Assembly: GCF_004305975.1 (NCBI RefSeq)
Contig: NZ_BHZI01000018.1
Coordinates: forward strand, 1 to 37,274
Reading direction: 5' to 3'
DNA: 37,274 bases
Origin: Streptomyces otsuchiensis
GTDB taxonomy: Bacteria > Actinomycetota > Actinomycetes > Streptomycetales > Streptomycetaceae
The notes under the pieces were generated by a model, which saw only the letters and a program-made list of their open reading frames with translations, was not told where the DNA came from and did no database searches. Position 1 is the first letter of the stretch; each line of letters starts with the position of its first letter. Positions 1 through 8,343 of this stretch are shown here, in pieces. Made by a program: the position numbers and the translations under genes.

Positions 1-55
1 GGAAGCCCAGTAATGGGTGGAGTTGACTGGTACTAATAGGCCGAGGGCTTGTCCA
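1..55 (+). rRNA. 23S rRNA, 3' end (partial)
   Basis: The window opens inside the last bases of a 23S rRNA gene. The stretch ggtactaataggccgagggc at about 29-48 is the conserved 3' terminus of bacterial large-subunit rRNA in its actinobacterial form. The gene is cut by the left edge of the window. The 3' end is placed near 55 by analogy with other bacteria and is approximate to a few bases. A short spacer of about 93 nt separates it from 5S rRNA. Confidence 0.93.
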
Positions 56-148
56 TAGTTGCTTGCGTCCACTGTGTTGGTTCTGAAACCACAACCATGT
101 TTCTGCCCCTGTTTTTTGGGGGGTGGATCGGTGAGTGTGTTTCGTAGT

Positions 149-267
149 GTTTCGGTGGTCATTGCGTTAGGGAAACGCCCGGTTACATTCCGAACCCGGA
201 AGCTAAGCCTTTCAGCGCCGATGGTACTGCACGGGGGACCGTGTGGGAGAGTAGGTCGCCGCCGAAC
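149..267 (+). rRNA. rrf: 5S ribosomal RNA
   Basis: A full 5S rRNA of about 119 nt. The 5' segment ttcggtgg (151-158) pairs with ccgccgaa (259-266) to close the molecule. The internal core with cattccgaacccggaagcta is the canonical 5S loop region, almost identical to Streptomyces 5S as I remember it. It is the last gene of the rRNA operon, and a rho-independent-type hairpin follows 12 nt later. The ends are accurate to one or two bases. No tRNA lies in the 23S-5S spacer. Confidence 0.97.
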
Positions 268-279
268 TACTTGTTGGAG

Positions 280-311
280 AGGGCCTTACCGGCTTATGTC
301 GGTAGGGCCCT
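280..311 (+). terminator. rRNA operon terminator
   Basis: agggccttaccg (280-291) pairs with cggtagggccct (300-311) over 12 bp with one G-U wobble and an 8-nt loop, followed by ttt. It lies 12 nt after 5S rRNA and is a classic intrinsic terminator for the rRNA operon. Confidence 0.9.
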
Positions 312-525
312 TTCTGCGTTTCCGGAAGTTTCTGACGCGGCTACCGCTATCAACTACCCGCAGCCCCGCAGACTGTCATGGGCCCCGGAGTGGCAGAGCG
401 GCCGTTCCCGCCTCGTTGCCCCCGCCCCCGCCTGCGCCTGGAGCAGGTGAGCGGAGCCCTGGGAGTACTGAAGCAGACCAGGCACACCGTGAGGGAACCA
501 CCGGCGCTCTCCGCGTTCCGTCTCG

Positions 526-562
526 GGGGCGAGGCGGAGAGCCTGCTCCGTCGGCTCGCCCC
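526..562 (-). terminator. probable terminator of the MoxR operon
   Basis: ggggcgag (526-533) pairs with ctcgcccc (555-562), and inside it cggag (535-539) pairs with ctccg (546-550). It lies 16 nt beyond the stop codon of the DUF58 gene on the minus strand. There is no clear T-run, which is usual for Streptomyces terminators. The rest of 312-578 holds nothing I can name. Confidence 0.55.
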
Positions 563-578
563 GGGAGAGCAGAACGGC

Positions 579-1886
579 TCAGAGTCGGCCTGCGGCCTTG
601 AGGGCGAGGTAGGCGTCGGCCAGCGCCGGCGGCAGCTTCTCCGGCGGTGCGTCGACCACCGTCACGCCGAGCTTGCGGAGCCGGGCCGCCGTCTGGCGGC
701 GCTCGGCCGCGTACCGGGCGCCGGCCGCCGCCTCGTAGACGCCCGTGACGGTGCCGCGGGTGGCCGCCATCTCCTCGATACGCGGGTCCGAGACGGCTGC
801 CACCACCACGTTGTGGCGATGCGTCAGCCGCGGGAGGACCGGCAGCAGGCCCTCCTCCAGCGGTCCGCTGTCGAGGCTGGTGAAGAGAACGATCAGTGAG
901 CGACGTGGCGCCGCCGCCAGAGCGGCTGCGGCCATGCCGCGGGTGTCGGTCTCGATCAGCTCGGGCTCCAGCGTGGTGAGCGCGCGCACGACCGACGGCA
1001 GGACCTCGCGGCCGCTGCGGCCCCGCACGGTGGCGCGTGGCCGCCGGTCGTAGGCCAGCAGGTCCACCCGGTCTCCCGCCCGTGAGGCGAGCGCGGTCAG
1101 GAGCAGGGCTGCGTCCATCGCCGCGTCCAGCCGGGGCGTGTCGCCGACCCGGCCGGCCGCGGTCCGGCCGGTGTCCAGCACCAGCAGCAGATGCCGGTCG
1201 CGTTCCGGGCGCCAGGTGCGGACGGTCACCTCGGACTGGCGGGCGGTGGCGCGCCAGTCGATCGAGCGCACGTCGTCGCCCGGGATGTACTCGCGCAGGC
1301 TGTCGAACTCGGTGCCCTCACCGCGGATCAGGACGGACGTCCGCCCGTCCAGCTCCCGCAGCCGGGCCAGCTTCGCGGGCAGATGCTTGCGGCTGGCGAA
1401 CGGCGGCAGCACCCGGACCGTCCACGGCACGCGGTGGTTGCCCTGGCGGGCGGCGAAACCCAGCGGGCCGTACGAACGGACGGTGACCCTCTCGGCATGG
1501 CGTTCCCCGCGACGGACCGGCCGCAGCACGGTGACGACGCGTCGGCGCTCACCGGCGGGTACGTCCAACCGGTGCCGGGCGGCCTCGTAGGAGGTGCCGG
1601 GCTGCCAGCTGCTCGGCGGCCAGGCGTCACGCAGTCGCCCGCGCAGCGCTCGGCCCGAGGTGTTGGTGACGGTCAGCTCGACCCGGGCCTCCTCGCCCTG
1701 GCGCACCGAGCCGGCGCCCGCGCGGCTCAAGGTGAGCGTGCGGACCGGGGCCGCCAGCGCCAGGTCGACGAGGACGACGGCGAGCAGCGGCACCATCACG
1801 AGCAGGATGCCGGGCCAGCCGGGCAGGAGCCAGGCCACCGCCGCGCCGAGCGCCGCGACCAGGGAGGTACGTCCGGTGAGTGCCAT
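579..1886 (-). CDS. DUF58 domain protein (MoxR-associated, vWA-like)
   Basis: 435 residues. Two hydrophobic stretches at the N-terminus (about 8-22 and 25-46) anchor it in the membrane. The DUF58 signature is clear at residues 198-216: REYIPGDDVRSIDWRATAR. Beyond it is a von Willebrand A-like fold whose first strand reads LLLVLDTG (233-240). The metal-site DxSxS motif is incomplete there. DUF58 proteins are regularly encoded beside MoxR ATPases and are thought to act with them in assembling or activating membrane or secreted complexes. The exact role is not known here. It is the last gene of the five-gene operon, 10 nt after the MoxR stop, with no strong Shine-Dalgarno, which suggests translational coupling. 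Confidence 0.9.
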   Translation of the reverse strand: MALTGRTSLVAALGAAVAWLLPGWPGILLVMVPLLAVVLVDLALAAPVRTLTLSRAGAGSVRQGEEARVELTVTNTSGRALRGRLRDAWPPSSWQPGTSYEAARHRLDVPAGERRRVVTVLRPVRRGERHAERVTVRSYGPLGFAARQGNHRVPWTVRVLPPFASRKHLPAKLARLRELDGRTSVLIRGEGTEFDSLREYIPGDDVRSIDWRATARQSEVTVRTWRPERDRHLLLVLDTGRTAAGRVGDTPRLDAAMDAALLLTALASRAGDRVDLLAYDRRPRATVRGRSGREVLPSVVRALTTLEPELIETDTRGMAAAALAAAPRRSLIVLFTSLDSGPLEEGLLPVLPRLTHRHNVVVAAVSDPRIEEMAATRGTVTGVYEAAAGARYAAERRQTAARLRKLGVTVVDAPPEKLPPALADAYLALKAAGRL

Positions 1887-1896
1887 GACCGGCGGG

Positions 1897-2874
1897 TCAG
1901 CGCGGAACGGGGACGCGGGACAGGATGCCGGTGAGCACGCTGTCCGCGCTCACCCCCTCCATCTCGGCCTCGGGCCGCAGCCGCAACCGGTGGCGGAGGG
2001 TAGGCAGCGCCAGTGCCTTGACGTCGTCCGGGGTGACGTAGTCCCGGCCGGAGATCCAGGCCCACGCGCGTGCGGTGGAGAGCAGCGCGGTGGCGCCACG
2101 CGGGGAGGCGCCCATGGCCAGGGACGGCGACTCGCGCGTGGCGCGGCAGAGGTCGACGATGTAGCCGGCGATGTCCGTGCTGACCGTGACCCGGGCGACG
2201 GCGTCGCGTGCGGCGGCCAGTTCCGTGGCGCCGGCCACCGGGGTGACGCCCGCCGCGGCCAGGTCGCGCGGGCTGAACCCGTCCGCGTGGCGGCGGAGCA
2301 CGTCGATCTCCTGCTCGCGGCCGGGCACCGGCAGGTTGAGCTTCAGCAGGAACCGGTCCAGCTGGGCTTCGGGCAGGGGGTAGGTGCCCTCGTACTCGAC
2401 GGGGTTCTGGGTGGCGGCGACCAGGAACGGCTCCGGGAGCGGCCGAGGGGTGCCGTCGACCGTCACCTGGCGCTCCTCCATGGCCTCCAGGAGCGACGCC
2501 TGGGTCTTGGGAGGCGTCCGGTTGATCTCGTCCGCCAGCAGCAGGTTGGTGAAGACCGGGCCCTCCTGGAAGGAGAACTGAGAGGTGCGGGAGTCGTAGA
2601 CCAGCGAGCCGGTGATGTCGCTGGGCATCAGGTCGGGGGTGAACTGCACCCGCTTCGTGTCCAGTTCGAGGGAGGCCGCCAGCGCGCGCACCAGCAGCGT
2701 CTTGGCGACTCCCGGGACGCCTTCGAGCAGCACATGGCCGCGGCACAGCAGCGCGACGACCAGACCGGTGACGGCGGAGTCCTGGCCGACGACGGCCTTG
2801 GCGATCTCGCCGCGCACGGCTTCGAGGGCGGCACGGTGGCTTCCGGTCGTGGCTCCGGTCGTGTCTTCCGTCAC
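1897..2874 (-). CDS. MoxR-family AAA+ ATPase
   Basis: 325 residues, the full length of the MoxR family. Walker A is GVPGVAKT (52-59), Walker B is LLLADE (111-116), sensor 1 lies in ATQNP (154-158), and PEAQLDRF (168-175) carries the arginine-finger region. MoxR ATPases are cytoplasmic chaperone-like machines that remodel partner proteins, usually together with a vWA-domain partner such as the DUF58 protein next door. The start is GTG at 2874. It overlaps the stop of the upstream DUF4350 gene by 4 bp (GTGA), so the two are probably translationally coupled. The client protein cannot be told from sequence. Confidence 0.95.
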   Translation of the reverse strand: MTEDTTGATTGSHRAALEAVRGEIAKAVVGQDSAVTGLVVALLCRGHVLLEGVPGVAKTLLVRALAASLELDTKRVQFTPDLMPSDITGSLVYDSRTSQFSFQEGPVFTNLLLADEINRTPPKTQASLLEAMEERQVTVDGTPRPLPEPFLVAATQNPVEYEGTYPLPEAQLDRFLLKLNLPVPGREQEIDVLRRHADGFSPRDLAAAGVTPVAGATELAAARDAVARVTVSTDIAGYIVDLCRATRESPSLAMGASPRGATALLSTARAWAWISGRDYVTPDDVKALALPTLRHRLRLRPEAEMEGVSADSVLTGILSRVPVPR

Positions 2875-4202
2875 GGGGTGTCCTTCGTGGGTCGGTCGTT
2901 CGGGCTGCCGGTCGGCGAGGGGCGCTGCCCGGCTGCCCGGGTGGCGGCGGTGGTCGGGGCGGGGGAGATGCGGCGTTCCAGGGCGTCGAGACGGTCCGCC
3001 AGCGCCACCAGTTCGGAGTCGTCGGCCGGAGCGGGCCCGGCCAGCACGTCGTGGACCTCCGCGACCGGCAGCCGGGCGCGGTCGGCGATCGCACCCGTCA
3101 GCTCCTCGACCGGGGCGCCGGCACCGGTGCCGACCAGCGGGGCCAGCCGGTCGCGGGCCGCCTCCCGCAGCGCTTCGGCGGCGCGGTCCCGGGCGCCGGA
3201 ACGGTGGTACAGCCGCGCCCGCCCCTCGGTGGTCTCGGCGGCGCGGACGCGTACCGGCAGTCGCTCGGAGACCACCGGGCCCAGCCGCCGCATGCGCCAG
3301 ATCGCGGTGATCAGCGCCGCGACGGCGAGCTGGCCGGCGGCCCAGCGCCAGTTGTCGCCCGCCAGCTCCAGCAGTCCGCGTTCGTCCTGCGGGGGCGGGG
3401 CCTCCTCGCCGTTGGGCAGGTACCAGGCGACATCGGGGCGGGTGCCGAGCAGGCCGAGGGCGAGTGCGGCGTTCCCGTGGTCGGCCAGCGCGTCGTTGGT
3501 CAGGACGGCCCGGTTGCCGAGCAGGACGGTGTCGCCCGGGGCGTCAAGCGTCGTGCCGTCGGGGGTCCCGTCGCCTTCGCCTTCGCCGAGGATCACCAGG
3601 GTCGGCAGGTTGTACTCGCTGTAGCAGCCGGTGGCCGGGCCGACGGTCCCGCCGGAGGCGATGTCGAAGTAGCGTCCGCCCATGGTCGCGCTGCCCGCGC
3701 GCTCGGCGGTGGCGTCGGAGCAGTCGGGGTCCAGCTCACGGCTGTCGTCGTCCCCGGCGACCATCACTCCCGGTGCCACCCGGTCGAGGGCCTCCTGGCC
3801 CGGGGAGACCAGCACCATCCGTCCGCCGGCCGCGATGACGTCCTCGTGCAGCGCGGCGAGCCGGCTGGGCGGGACGGCCTGGGGGAACGCGACGACCACG
3901 GTGGAGTCCGGCCCGGCGGCCTCGGCCGCCTCGGCCGACGTACCGACCAGCGTGGTGGTGACGCCCTGGTCGGCGAGGAGTTCGGTCACCGCGAGGCTGC
4001 CGTCGGGCGTGGGGGACTCCGGGTGCAGCGTGCCGCCGTCGCCGGAGCGGACCAGGGCCAGCGCCACCCCGGTCAGCAACAGCACCAGGACGCCGATCAG
4101 AGGGCCGCGGCCGCCGCGCCACAGCGCACGGGCGTCCGGGGAGTCGGAGGTGGAGGAGGGGGCGGCCGCGGCGCCGTGCGCGGGGGCCTCAGCGGTGGTC
4201 AC
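2871..4202 (-). CDS. DUF4350 domain membrane protein
   Basis: 443 residues from GTG 4202, which overlaps the stop of the upstream DUF4129 gene by 4 bp (GTGA); this decides the start over longer open frames. A Pro/Ala-rich cytoplasmic start is followed by a transmembrane segment (about 34-51), an extracytoplasmic DUF4350 domain (about 60-275) and a second transmembrane segment (286-303). A charged C-terminal cytoplasmic part (about 305-443) follows. The DUF4350 domain has a glutamine-amidotransferase-like Rossmann pattern (TVVVAFPQ, GGRMVLVSPG) but no visible catalytic triad. It is a fixed member of actinobacterial MoxR/DUF58 clusters. Its function is unknown; a scaffold or sensor role is inference. 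Confidence 0.88.
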   Translation of the reverse strand: MTTAEAPAHGAAAAPSSTSDSPDARALWRGGRGPLIGVLVLLLTGVALALVRSGDGGTLHPESPTPDGSLAVTELLADQGVTTTLVGTSAEAAEAAGPDSTVVVAFPQAVPPSRLAALHEDVIAAGGRMVLVSPGQEALDRVAPGVMVAGDDDSRELDPDCSDATAERAGSATMGGRYFDIASGGTVGPATGCYSEYNLPTLVILGEGEGDGTPDGTTLDAPGDTVLLGNRAVLTNDALADHGNAALALGLLGTRPDVAWYLPNGEEAPPPQDERGLLELAGDNWRWAAGQLAVAALITAIWRMRRLGPVVSERLPVRVRAAETTEGRARLYHRSGARDRAAEALREAARDRLAPLVGTGAGAPVEELTGAIADRARLPVAEVHDVLAGPAPADDSELVALADRLDALERRISPAPTTAATRAAGQRPSPTGSPNDRPTKDTP

Positions 4203-4891
4203 CGGGCGGCTCCGCTCGTCGGTGCGGTCTCGGTGCCGTCCACGGGGTGGCGGGGGCGGGCGCGGCGTACGGTCTCGTCGAGTTCCCGCAGCCGGCTGTG
4301 GTCGTCCTCGCCGGCGGGCGCGCCGCCGTAGGTGACGGCGTCGAAGAGGCGGGCCGCGCTCCGGACCCGGCCGGCCAGTTCGGGCAGGGCGGCGCCCGCC
4401 TCGGTCGCCGCCTCGTCGGCGGTACGTCCGGGACGGGGGTCGAGCAGGGTGCGTTCCTCCAGCGACCGGACCAGGGCGCGCATCCGTTCCTGGACCGCCT
4501 CGCGCCAGCGGCCCGCCGCGGCATGCCGGTCGGCGGCCGCGCGGTGCTCGGCCGCGCTCAGCACGACGTCGCCGTCCAGCGGGGCGCGGCGCGGGCCTGC
4601 GGCCGAGCGCAAGGTGCCGAGCCGTAGCCGCAGCGCCACCAGCAGGGCGACCACCACCAGGACGATGATCAGGAGCCCGACCCAGCCGCCGGGCGGGCTC
4701 AGCGCCACGTCCAGCAGCTTGCCGAGCTGCTCCCACAGCCAGTCGAAGGCCCGGCGGGCGATGCCCGGGCGATGCTCGGTGTAGATCTCCCGGGAGAGTT
4801 CACGCCGTGCGGCCTCCCGGGCCGGGTCGCGGCCGATGTCCACCGGCGGTTCGTCCGCGGCGGTCAGTGCCGCGGCCACTGCGCCCGTCAT
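4199..4891 (-). CDS. DUF4129 domain membrane protein
   Basis: 230 residues. A short region outside the membrane (about 15-68, rich in Arg and Glu) precedes one transmembrane segment at 69-89. The C-terminal cytoplasmic part (about 100-225) matches the DUF4129 pattern: an alpha-helical ARAAADRHAAAGRW-like start and a LLDPRPGRTADE motif. DUF4129 often occurs at the end of transglutaminase-like proteins and in MoxR clusters. The function is unknown. The stop overlaps the start of the DUF4350 gene by 4 bp. The start at 4891 is the only in-frame ATG that keeps the transmembrane and N-terminal parts. Its Shine-Dalgarno is weak and it follows the membrane protein gene by 59 nt. Confidence 0.88.
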   Translation of the reverse strand: MTGAVAAALTAADEPPVDIGRDPAREAARRELSREIYTEHRPGIARRAFDWLWEQLGKLLDVALSPPGGWVGLLIIVLVVVALLVALRLRLGTLRSAAGPRRAPLDGDVVLSAAEHRAAADRHAAAGRWREAVQERMRALVRSLEERTLLDPRPGRTADEAATEAGAALPELAGRVRSAARLFDAVTYGGAPAGEDDHSRLRELDETVRRARPRHPVDGTETAPTSGAAR

Positions 4892-4950
4892 ACGTCCACT
4901 GCCCCGGTCATCCGCGCCGCTCCGCCGTCATCGGTCTCCGTCCGCCGCCC

Positions 4951-6180
4951 TCAGTAGCCGGGGCCGGTGGGCGGTGCGCCCGTTCCGGAGCCCGTGTCGT
5001 CGAGACCGGCGGCACGGGCCAGTTCCAGGTCGAGCGCCTCGCGGCGGATGCGCTGGTCCATGTACAGCAGCGCGGTCACGCCCGCGGTCAGCGGCAGCGT
5101 GACGACCGCCGCCAGCACCGAGCCGACACCGGCGATGGCCAGCCCGGTCCAGCTGGTGTCGAGCCCCATCGTGGCGGTGGAGGAGTCGGAGAAGAGGCTG
5201 GCCAACAGCGACGACGGCACCTGGACCACCGAGCTGACGACGAACACCAGCACCAGGATCAGCAGCTGGATGCCGAAGACCCGCCACCACGAGCCGGTCA
5301 CCAGCCGCCAGGAGCGGCGCATCGCCGCGAAGACTCCCTGGCGCTCCAGCATCAGCGCGGGCGCGGCCAGCGACAGGCTGACCCAGGTCCACACCGCCAG
5401 CGGGATGCCGATCAGGAAACCGAGGAGGATCAGCAGGTCCATTCCGGTGGCGACGGTCAGCAGGATCGGGGCGAGCAGCGCCGCGACCGCGGCGACCGTG
5501 ACCATCAGCACCAGGCCGAGCAGCCGCAGGATGCGTCCGCGGGAGTCCTCCCACGCCTCGGCCACCGAGACGCCCCGGCCGAGGACCGCACGGCTCACGA
5601 CGATGGTGAGCATGGCGGTGGCCAGTACCGAGCCGAGCAGTTGCACGATGCCGACGACGGCGCTGAACGAGAAGAGGTCGGCCAGCGCGTCCTGGAGCTC
5701 GGCGGTGGTCGGGTCGGGGTTGTTCTCCAGCGCGGCGAAGCCCGAGGTGTCGGAGAACCAGGTGCGGATCGCCAGCATCGAGATCAGCTCGGAGATGACG
5801 GCGATGCCCAGGGCGATCGCCAGCACCGGCCGCCAGTGGGCGCGCGCCGTGGAGACCGCGCCGTCAAGGATCTCGCCGACGCCGAGCGGGCGCAGCGGGA
5901 TCACCCCGGGCTTGGCCGCTTGCGGCGGCTGGTTCCAGCCGTGCGGCCCGGGCGGCGGCACGCTCCAGCCCTGCGGCGGACCGCCGCTCCAGCTCTGCTG
6001 CGGGCCGGGAGCCGAACCCGGAGGCGGGCTGCTCCATCCGCCCTGCGGGGGCTGACCGCCGCCACTCCAACCGGGCTGCTGCGGGGGCTGCTTGCCCAGG
6101 TCGGTGGGTTCGCCCGGACCGGTGCGGTCGGGGCCGTCCTCGGGAGGAGGTCCCCCAGGCGAGGTCCAGCGGTCGCTCAT
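4951..6180 (-). CDS. polytopic membrane protein with proline-rich N-terminus
   Basis: 409 residues, first gene of the MoxR operon, with a good Shine-Dalgarno (ggag, 9 nt before ATG 6180). Residues 1-93 are low-complexity Pro/Gly/Gln with repeated PPQ-GW units. RPLGVGEILDGAVSTARAHW (97-116) is the hallmark start of the membrane domain related to glycerophosphoryl diester phosphodiesterase membrane regions (GPDPase_memb or DUF7544-like). About six hydrophobic segments follow (near 117-137, 172-197, 218-246, 247-275, 300-322, 345-373). No enzymatic domain is attached. Proteins of this type are common in actinobacteria and uncharacterised; a link to MoxR function is inferred from the operon. Confidence 0.85.
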   Translation of the reverse strand: MSDRWTSPGGPPPEDGPDRTGPGEPTDLGKQPPQQPGWSGGGQPPQGGWSSPPPGSAPGPQQSWSGGPPQGWSVPPPGPHGWNQPPQAAKPGVIPLRPLGVGEILDGAVSTARAHWRPVLAIALGIAVISELISMLAIRTWFSDTSGFAALENNPDPTTAELQDALADLFSFSAVVGIVQLLGSVLATAMLTIVVSRAVLGRGVSVAEAWEDSRGRILRLLGLVLMVTVAAVAALLAPILLTVATGMDLLILLGFLIGIPLAVWTWVSLSLAAPALMLERQGVFAAMRRSWRLVTGSWWRVFGIQLLILVLVFVVSSVVQVPSSLLASLFSDSSTATMGLDTSWTGLAIAGVGSVLAAVVTLPLTAGVTALLYMDQRIRREALDLELARAAGLDDTGSGTGAPPTGPGY

Positions 6181-6573
6181 CCGTCGCTCCTTCACGGGAA
6201 TCCGGCATACACATCGTGCCACGTCATGGCCAGGGCACCTCGGGCACGGTGGGCACCGACGGCCCGGTCGCGCGTCCGTGTGTCCCCCTCCGCACCGCCC
6301 CACATCCCCGCGGCGCCCCGGATCACCGCCGCGGTCACGCCGCGCTGGTACGGGCTGCTGGGCCCGGAGCGGCGGACGCGGAACGGTGTCCTCGGCGTCC
6401 GTCTGCCCGCCCGGCGGCCTCCGCACACCTGCTCCGGGTGCCGTGGCGTCGGATCCCCGCCGGTTCGCGGCCGGTTCGGCGACGGGTCCGGGAGGGGGAC
6501 CGGACGCGCTCCGCGGAGCACCGGGGACGTTCGGCCGCAGACCGGAGGGGCATGGACCGGGCAGACTGTGCGG
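6181..6573. promoter_or_regulatory. divergent intergenic region, MoxR operon / mtnA-mtrAB operon
   Basis: 393 nt between two divergent operons, so both promoters should lie here, but I see no convincing -35/-10 pair. Candidates are tatgcc (minus strand, around 6203-6208) for the MoxR operon and cagact (6562-6567), 6 nt before the mtnA ATG. Three copies of gggcac at 6233, 6242 and 6251 have an exact 9-bp period. Open frames that run through this region on both strands look like GC-driven shadows. Confidence 0.5.
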
Positions 6574-7668
6574 ATGGCTGATGAGATGACAGCGGTGCTG
6601 CGCTGGGCCGAACCGCCCGAAGGGCCGGCCGTGGTGCTGCTGGACCAGACCCGGTTGCCCCGTGAGGAGGCCGCGCTGCGCTGCGGCGACGTGCCGGAAC
6701 TGGTCGACGCGATCCGGACCCTGGCCGTGCGGGGCGCGCCGCTGCTGGGGCTCGCGGGGGCGTACGGAGTCGCGCTGGCGGCAGCGCGCGGCGCGGACGT
6801 GGAGTCGGCCGCCGACCAGCTGGCGGCGGCCCGGCCGACCGCCGTCAACCTCGGTTACGGCGTGCGCCGGGCGCTCGCCGCCTGGCGCGAGGCTCCCGCG
6901 GGCGAGCCGGCGGCCGGGGCCGCGCTGGCGGCCGCCCGCGACCTGCACGCGGAGGACGCCCTGGCCAGCACCGCCATGGCCGAGCACGGGCGGGTACTGC
7001 TGGAGTCGCTGCTGCCCGAGCGGGCGGGAGGCCACCGGCTGCTGACCCACTGCAACACCGGCGCGCTGGTCTCCGGCGGCGACGGCACGGCCCTGGCCGT
7101 GGTCCGCGCCGTCCACGGCTCGGGCCGGCTGGAGCGGCTGTGGGTGGACGAGACCAGGCCGCTGCTCCAGGGCGCCCGGCTGACCGCGTGGGAGGCCGGC
7201 CGGTGGGGACTGCCCTACACCGTGCTGGCCGACAACGCCGCCGGGTCGCTCTTCGCGGCTGGGCGGGTCGACGCGGTGCTGATCGGCGCCGACCGGATCA
7301 GCGCGGACGGCTCGGTGGCCAACAAGGTCGGCAGCTACCCGCTGGCGGTACTGGCCCGCCACCACGGGGTGCCGTTCGTCGTGGTGGCGCCGGTGAGTAC
7401 GGTCGACCCCGGCACGGGGGACGGGGCGGGCATCACCATCGAGCAGCGCCCCGGCCACGAGGTCACCAGCTTCGCCGGTGTGGCGCACACGCCGGACGGT
7501 GCCGTGGCCTACAACCCGGCCTTCGACGTCACACCCCCGGAACTGGTGACGGCGGTGGTCACCGAGCACGGCGTCGCCGCCCCGGTGACCAGGCAGAACC
7601 TTGAGAGAGTGTGCTACAGCTCACGTGAGGCCGAGTGGCGAACAGGTGATGGGATGATGAAGGCATGA
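6574..7668 (+). CDS. mtnA: methylthioribose-1-phosphate isomerase
   Basis: 364 residues. It isomerises 5-methylthioribose 1-phosphate to methylthioribulose 1-phosphate in the methionine salvage pathway, in the cytosol. Family motifs include RGAPLLGLAGAYG (about 54-66), the catalytic cysteine C160 in LTHCNTGAL, and D240 in IGADRI followed by VANKVGSY. C160 and D240 fall at the same numbers as in the Bacillus enzyme. The ATG at 6574 starts at the expected family position, although the frame is open far upstream. There is no Shine-Dalgarno; a weak cagact box lies 6 nt before, so the transcript may be leaderless. The stop overlaps the mtrA start by 4 bp (ATGA). Confidence 0.95.
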   Translation: MADEMTAVLRWAEPPEGPAVVLLDQTRLPREEAALRCGDVPELVDAIRTLAVRGAPLLGLAGAYGVALAAARGADVESAADQLAAARPTAVNLGYGVRRALAAWREAPAGEPAAGAALAAARDLHAEDALASTAMAEHGRVLLESLLPERAGGHRLLTHCNTGALVSGGDGTALAVVRAVHGSGRLERLWVDETRPLLQGARLTAWEAGRWGLPYTVLADNAAGSLFAAGRVDAVLIGADRISADGSVANKVGSYPLAVLARHHGVPFVVVAPVSTVDPGTGDGAGITIEQRPGHEVTSFAGVAHTPDGAVAYNPAFDVTPPELVTAVVTEHGVAAPVTRQNLERVCYSSREAEWRTGDGMMKA

Positions 7669-8342
7669 AGGGACGCGTACTCGTCGTCGACGACGACACC
7701 GCTCTGGCGGAGATGCTCGGCATCGTGCTCCGTGGCGAGGGCTTCGAGCCGTCGTTCGTCGCCGACGGGGACAAGGCGCTGGCCGCCTTCCGGGAGGTCA
7801 AGCCGGATCTGGTGCTGCTGGACCTGATGCTTCCCGGGCGGGACGGCATCGAGGTGTGCCGGCTGATCCGCGCCGAGTCCGGCATCCCGATCGTGATGCT
7901 GACGGCCAAGAGCGACACGGTGGACGTGGTGGTCGGGCTCGAGTCCGGAGCCGACGACTACATCGTCAAGCCGTTCAAACCGAAGGAACTCGTGGCCCGT
8001 ATCCGGGCCCGGCTGCGCCGCTCCGAGGAGCCGGCGCCCGAGCAGCTCGCCATCGGTGACCTGGTGATCGACGTCGCCGGTCACTCGGTCAAGCGCGCCG
8101 GGCAGCCGATCTCGCTGACACCGCTGGAGTTCGACCTGCTGGTGGCGCTCGCGCGCAAGCCGTGGCAGGTCTTCACCCGCGAGGTGCTGCTGGAACAGGT
8201 CTGGGGCTACCGGCACGCGGCCGACACACGGCTGGTCAACGTGCACGTCCAGCGGCTGCGCTCCAAGATCGAACGCGACCCGGAGCGCCCGGAGATCGTG
8301 GTGACCGTGCGCGGCGTCGGCTACAAGGCGGGATTCAGCTGA
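7665..8342 (+). CDS. mtrA: MtrA, OmpR-family response regulator
   Basis: 225 residues. The receiver domain (1-118) has the acidic pair D9-D11, phospho-acceptor D53 in LLDLMLPG, T80 and K102 (VKPFKP). The C-terminal winged-helix domain (about 130-225) carries the recognition segment NVHVQRLRSKIE. MtrA is an essential or global regulator in actinobacteria, controlling cell-cycle, envelope and, in Streptomyces, development and antibiotic genes. It is phosphorylated by MtrB encoded next. The ATG overlaps the mtnA stop by 4 bp, so it is cotranscribed and probably coupled to mtnA; an internal promoter inside the end of mtnA is also possible. The sequence is almost identical to Streptomyces MtrA as I remember it. 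Confidence 0.98.
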   Translation: MKGRVLVVDDDTALAEMLGIVLRGEGFEPSFVADGDKALAAFREVKPDLVLLDLMLPGRDGIEVCRLIRAESGIPIVMLTAKSDTVDVVVGLESGADDYIVKPFKPKELVARIRARLRRSEEPAPEQLAIGDLVIDVAGHSVKRAGQPISLTPLEFDLLVALARKPWQVFTREVLLEQVWGYRHAADTRLVNVHVQRLRSKIERDPERPEIVVTVRGVGYKAGFS

Positions 8343-8343
8343 C

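Noticed and set aside
1594-3624. Long open frame on the plus strand opposite the MoxR operon genes
   Set aside because: The frame runs antisense to clear DUF58, MoxR and DUF4350 genes, its protein is Arg/Ala/Gly/Ser-rich without domains, and such frames arise from high GC.
4807-6573. Upstream extension of the mtnA frame
   Set aside because: It runs antisense through the membrane-protein gene. Family homology begins at 6574, and C160 and D240 get their standard numbers from there.
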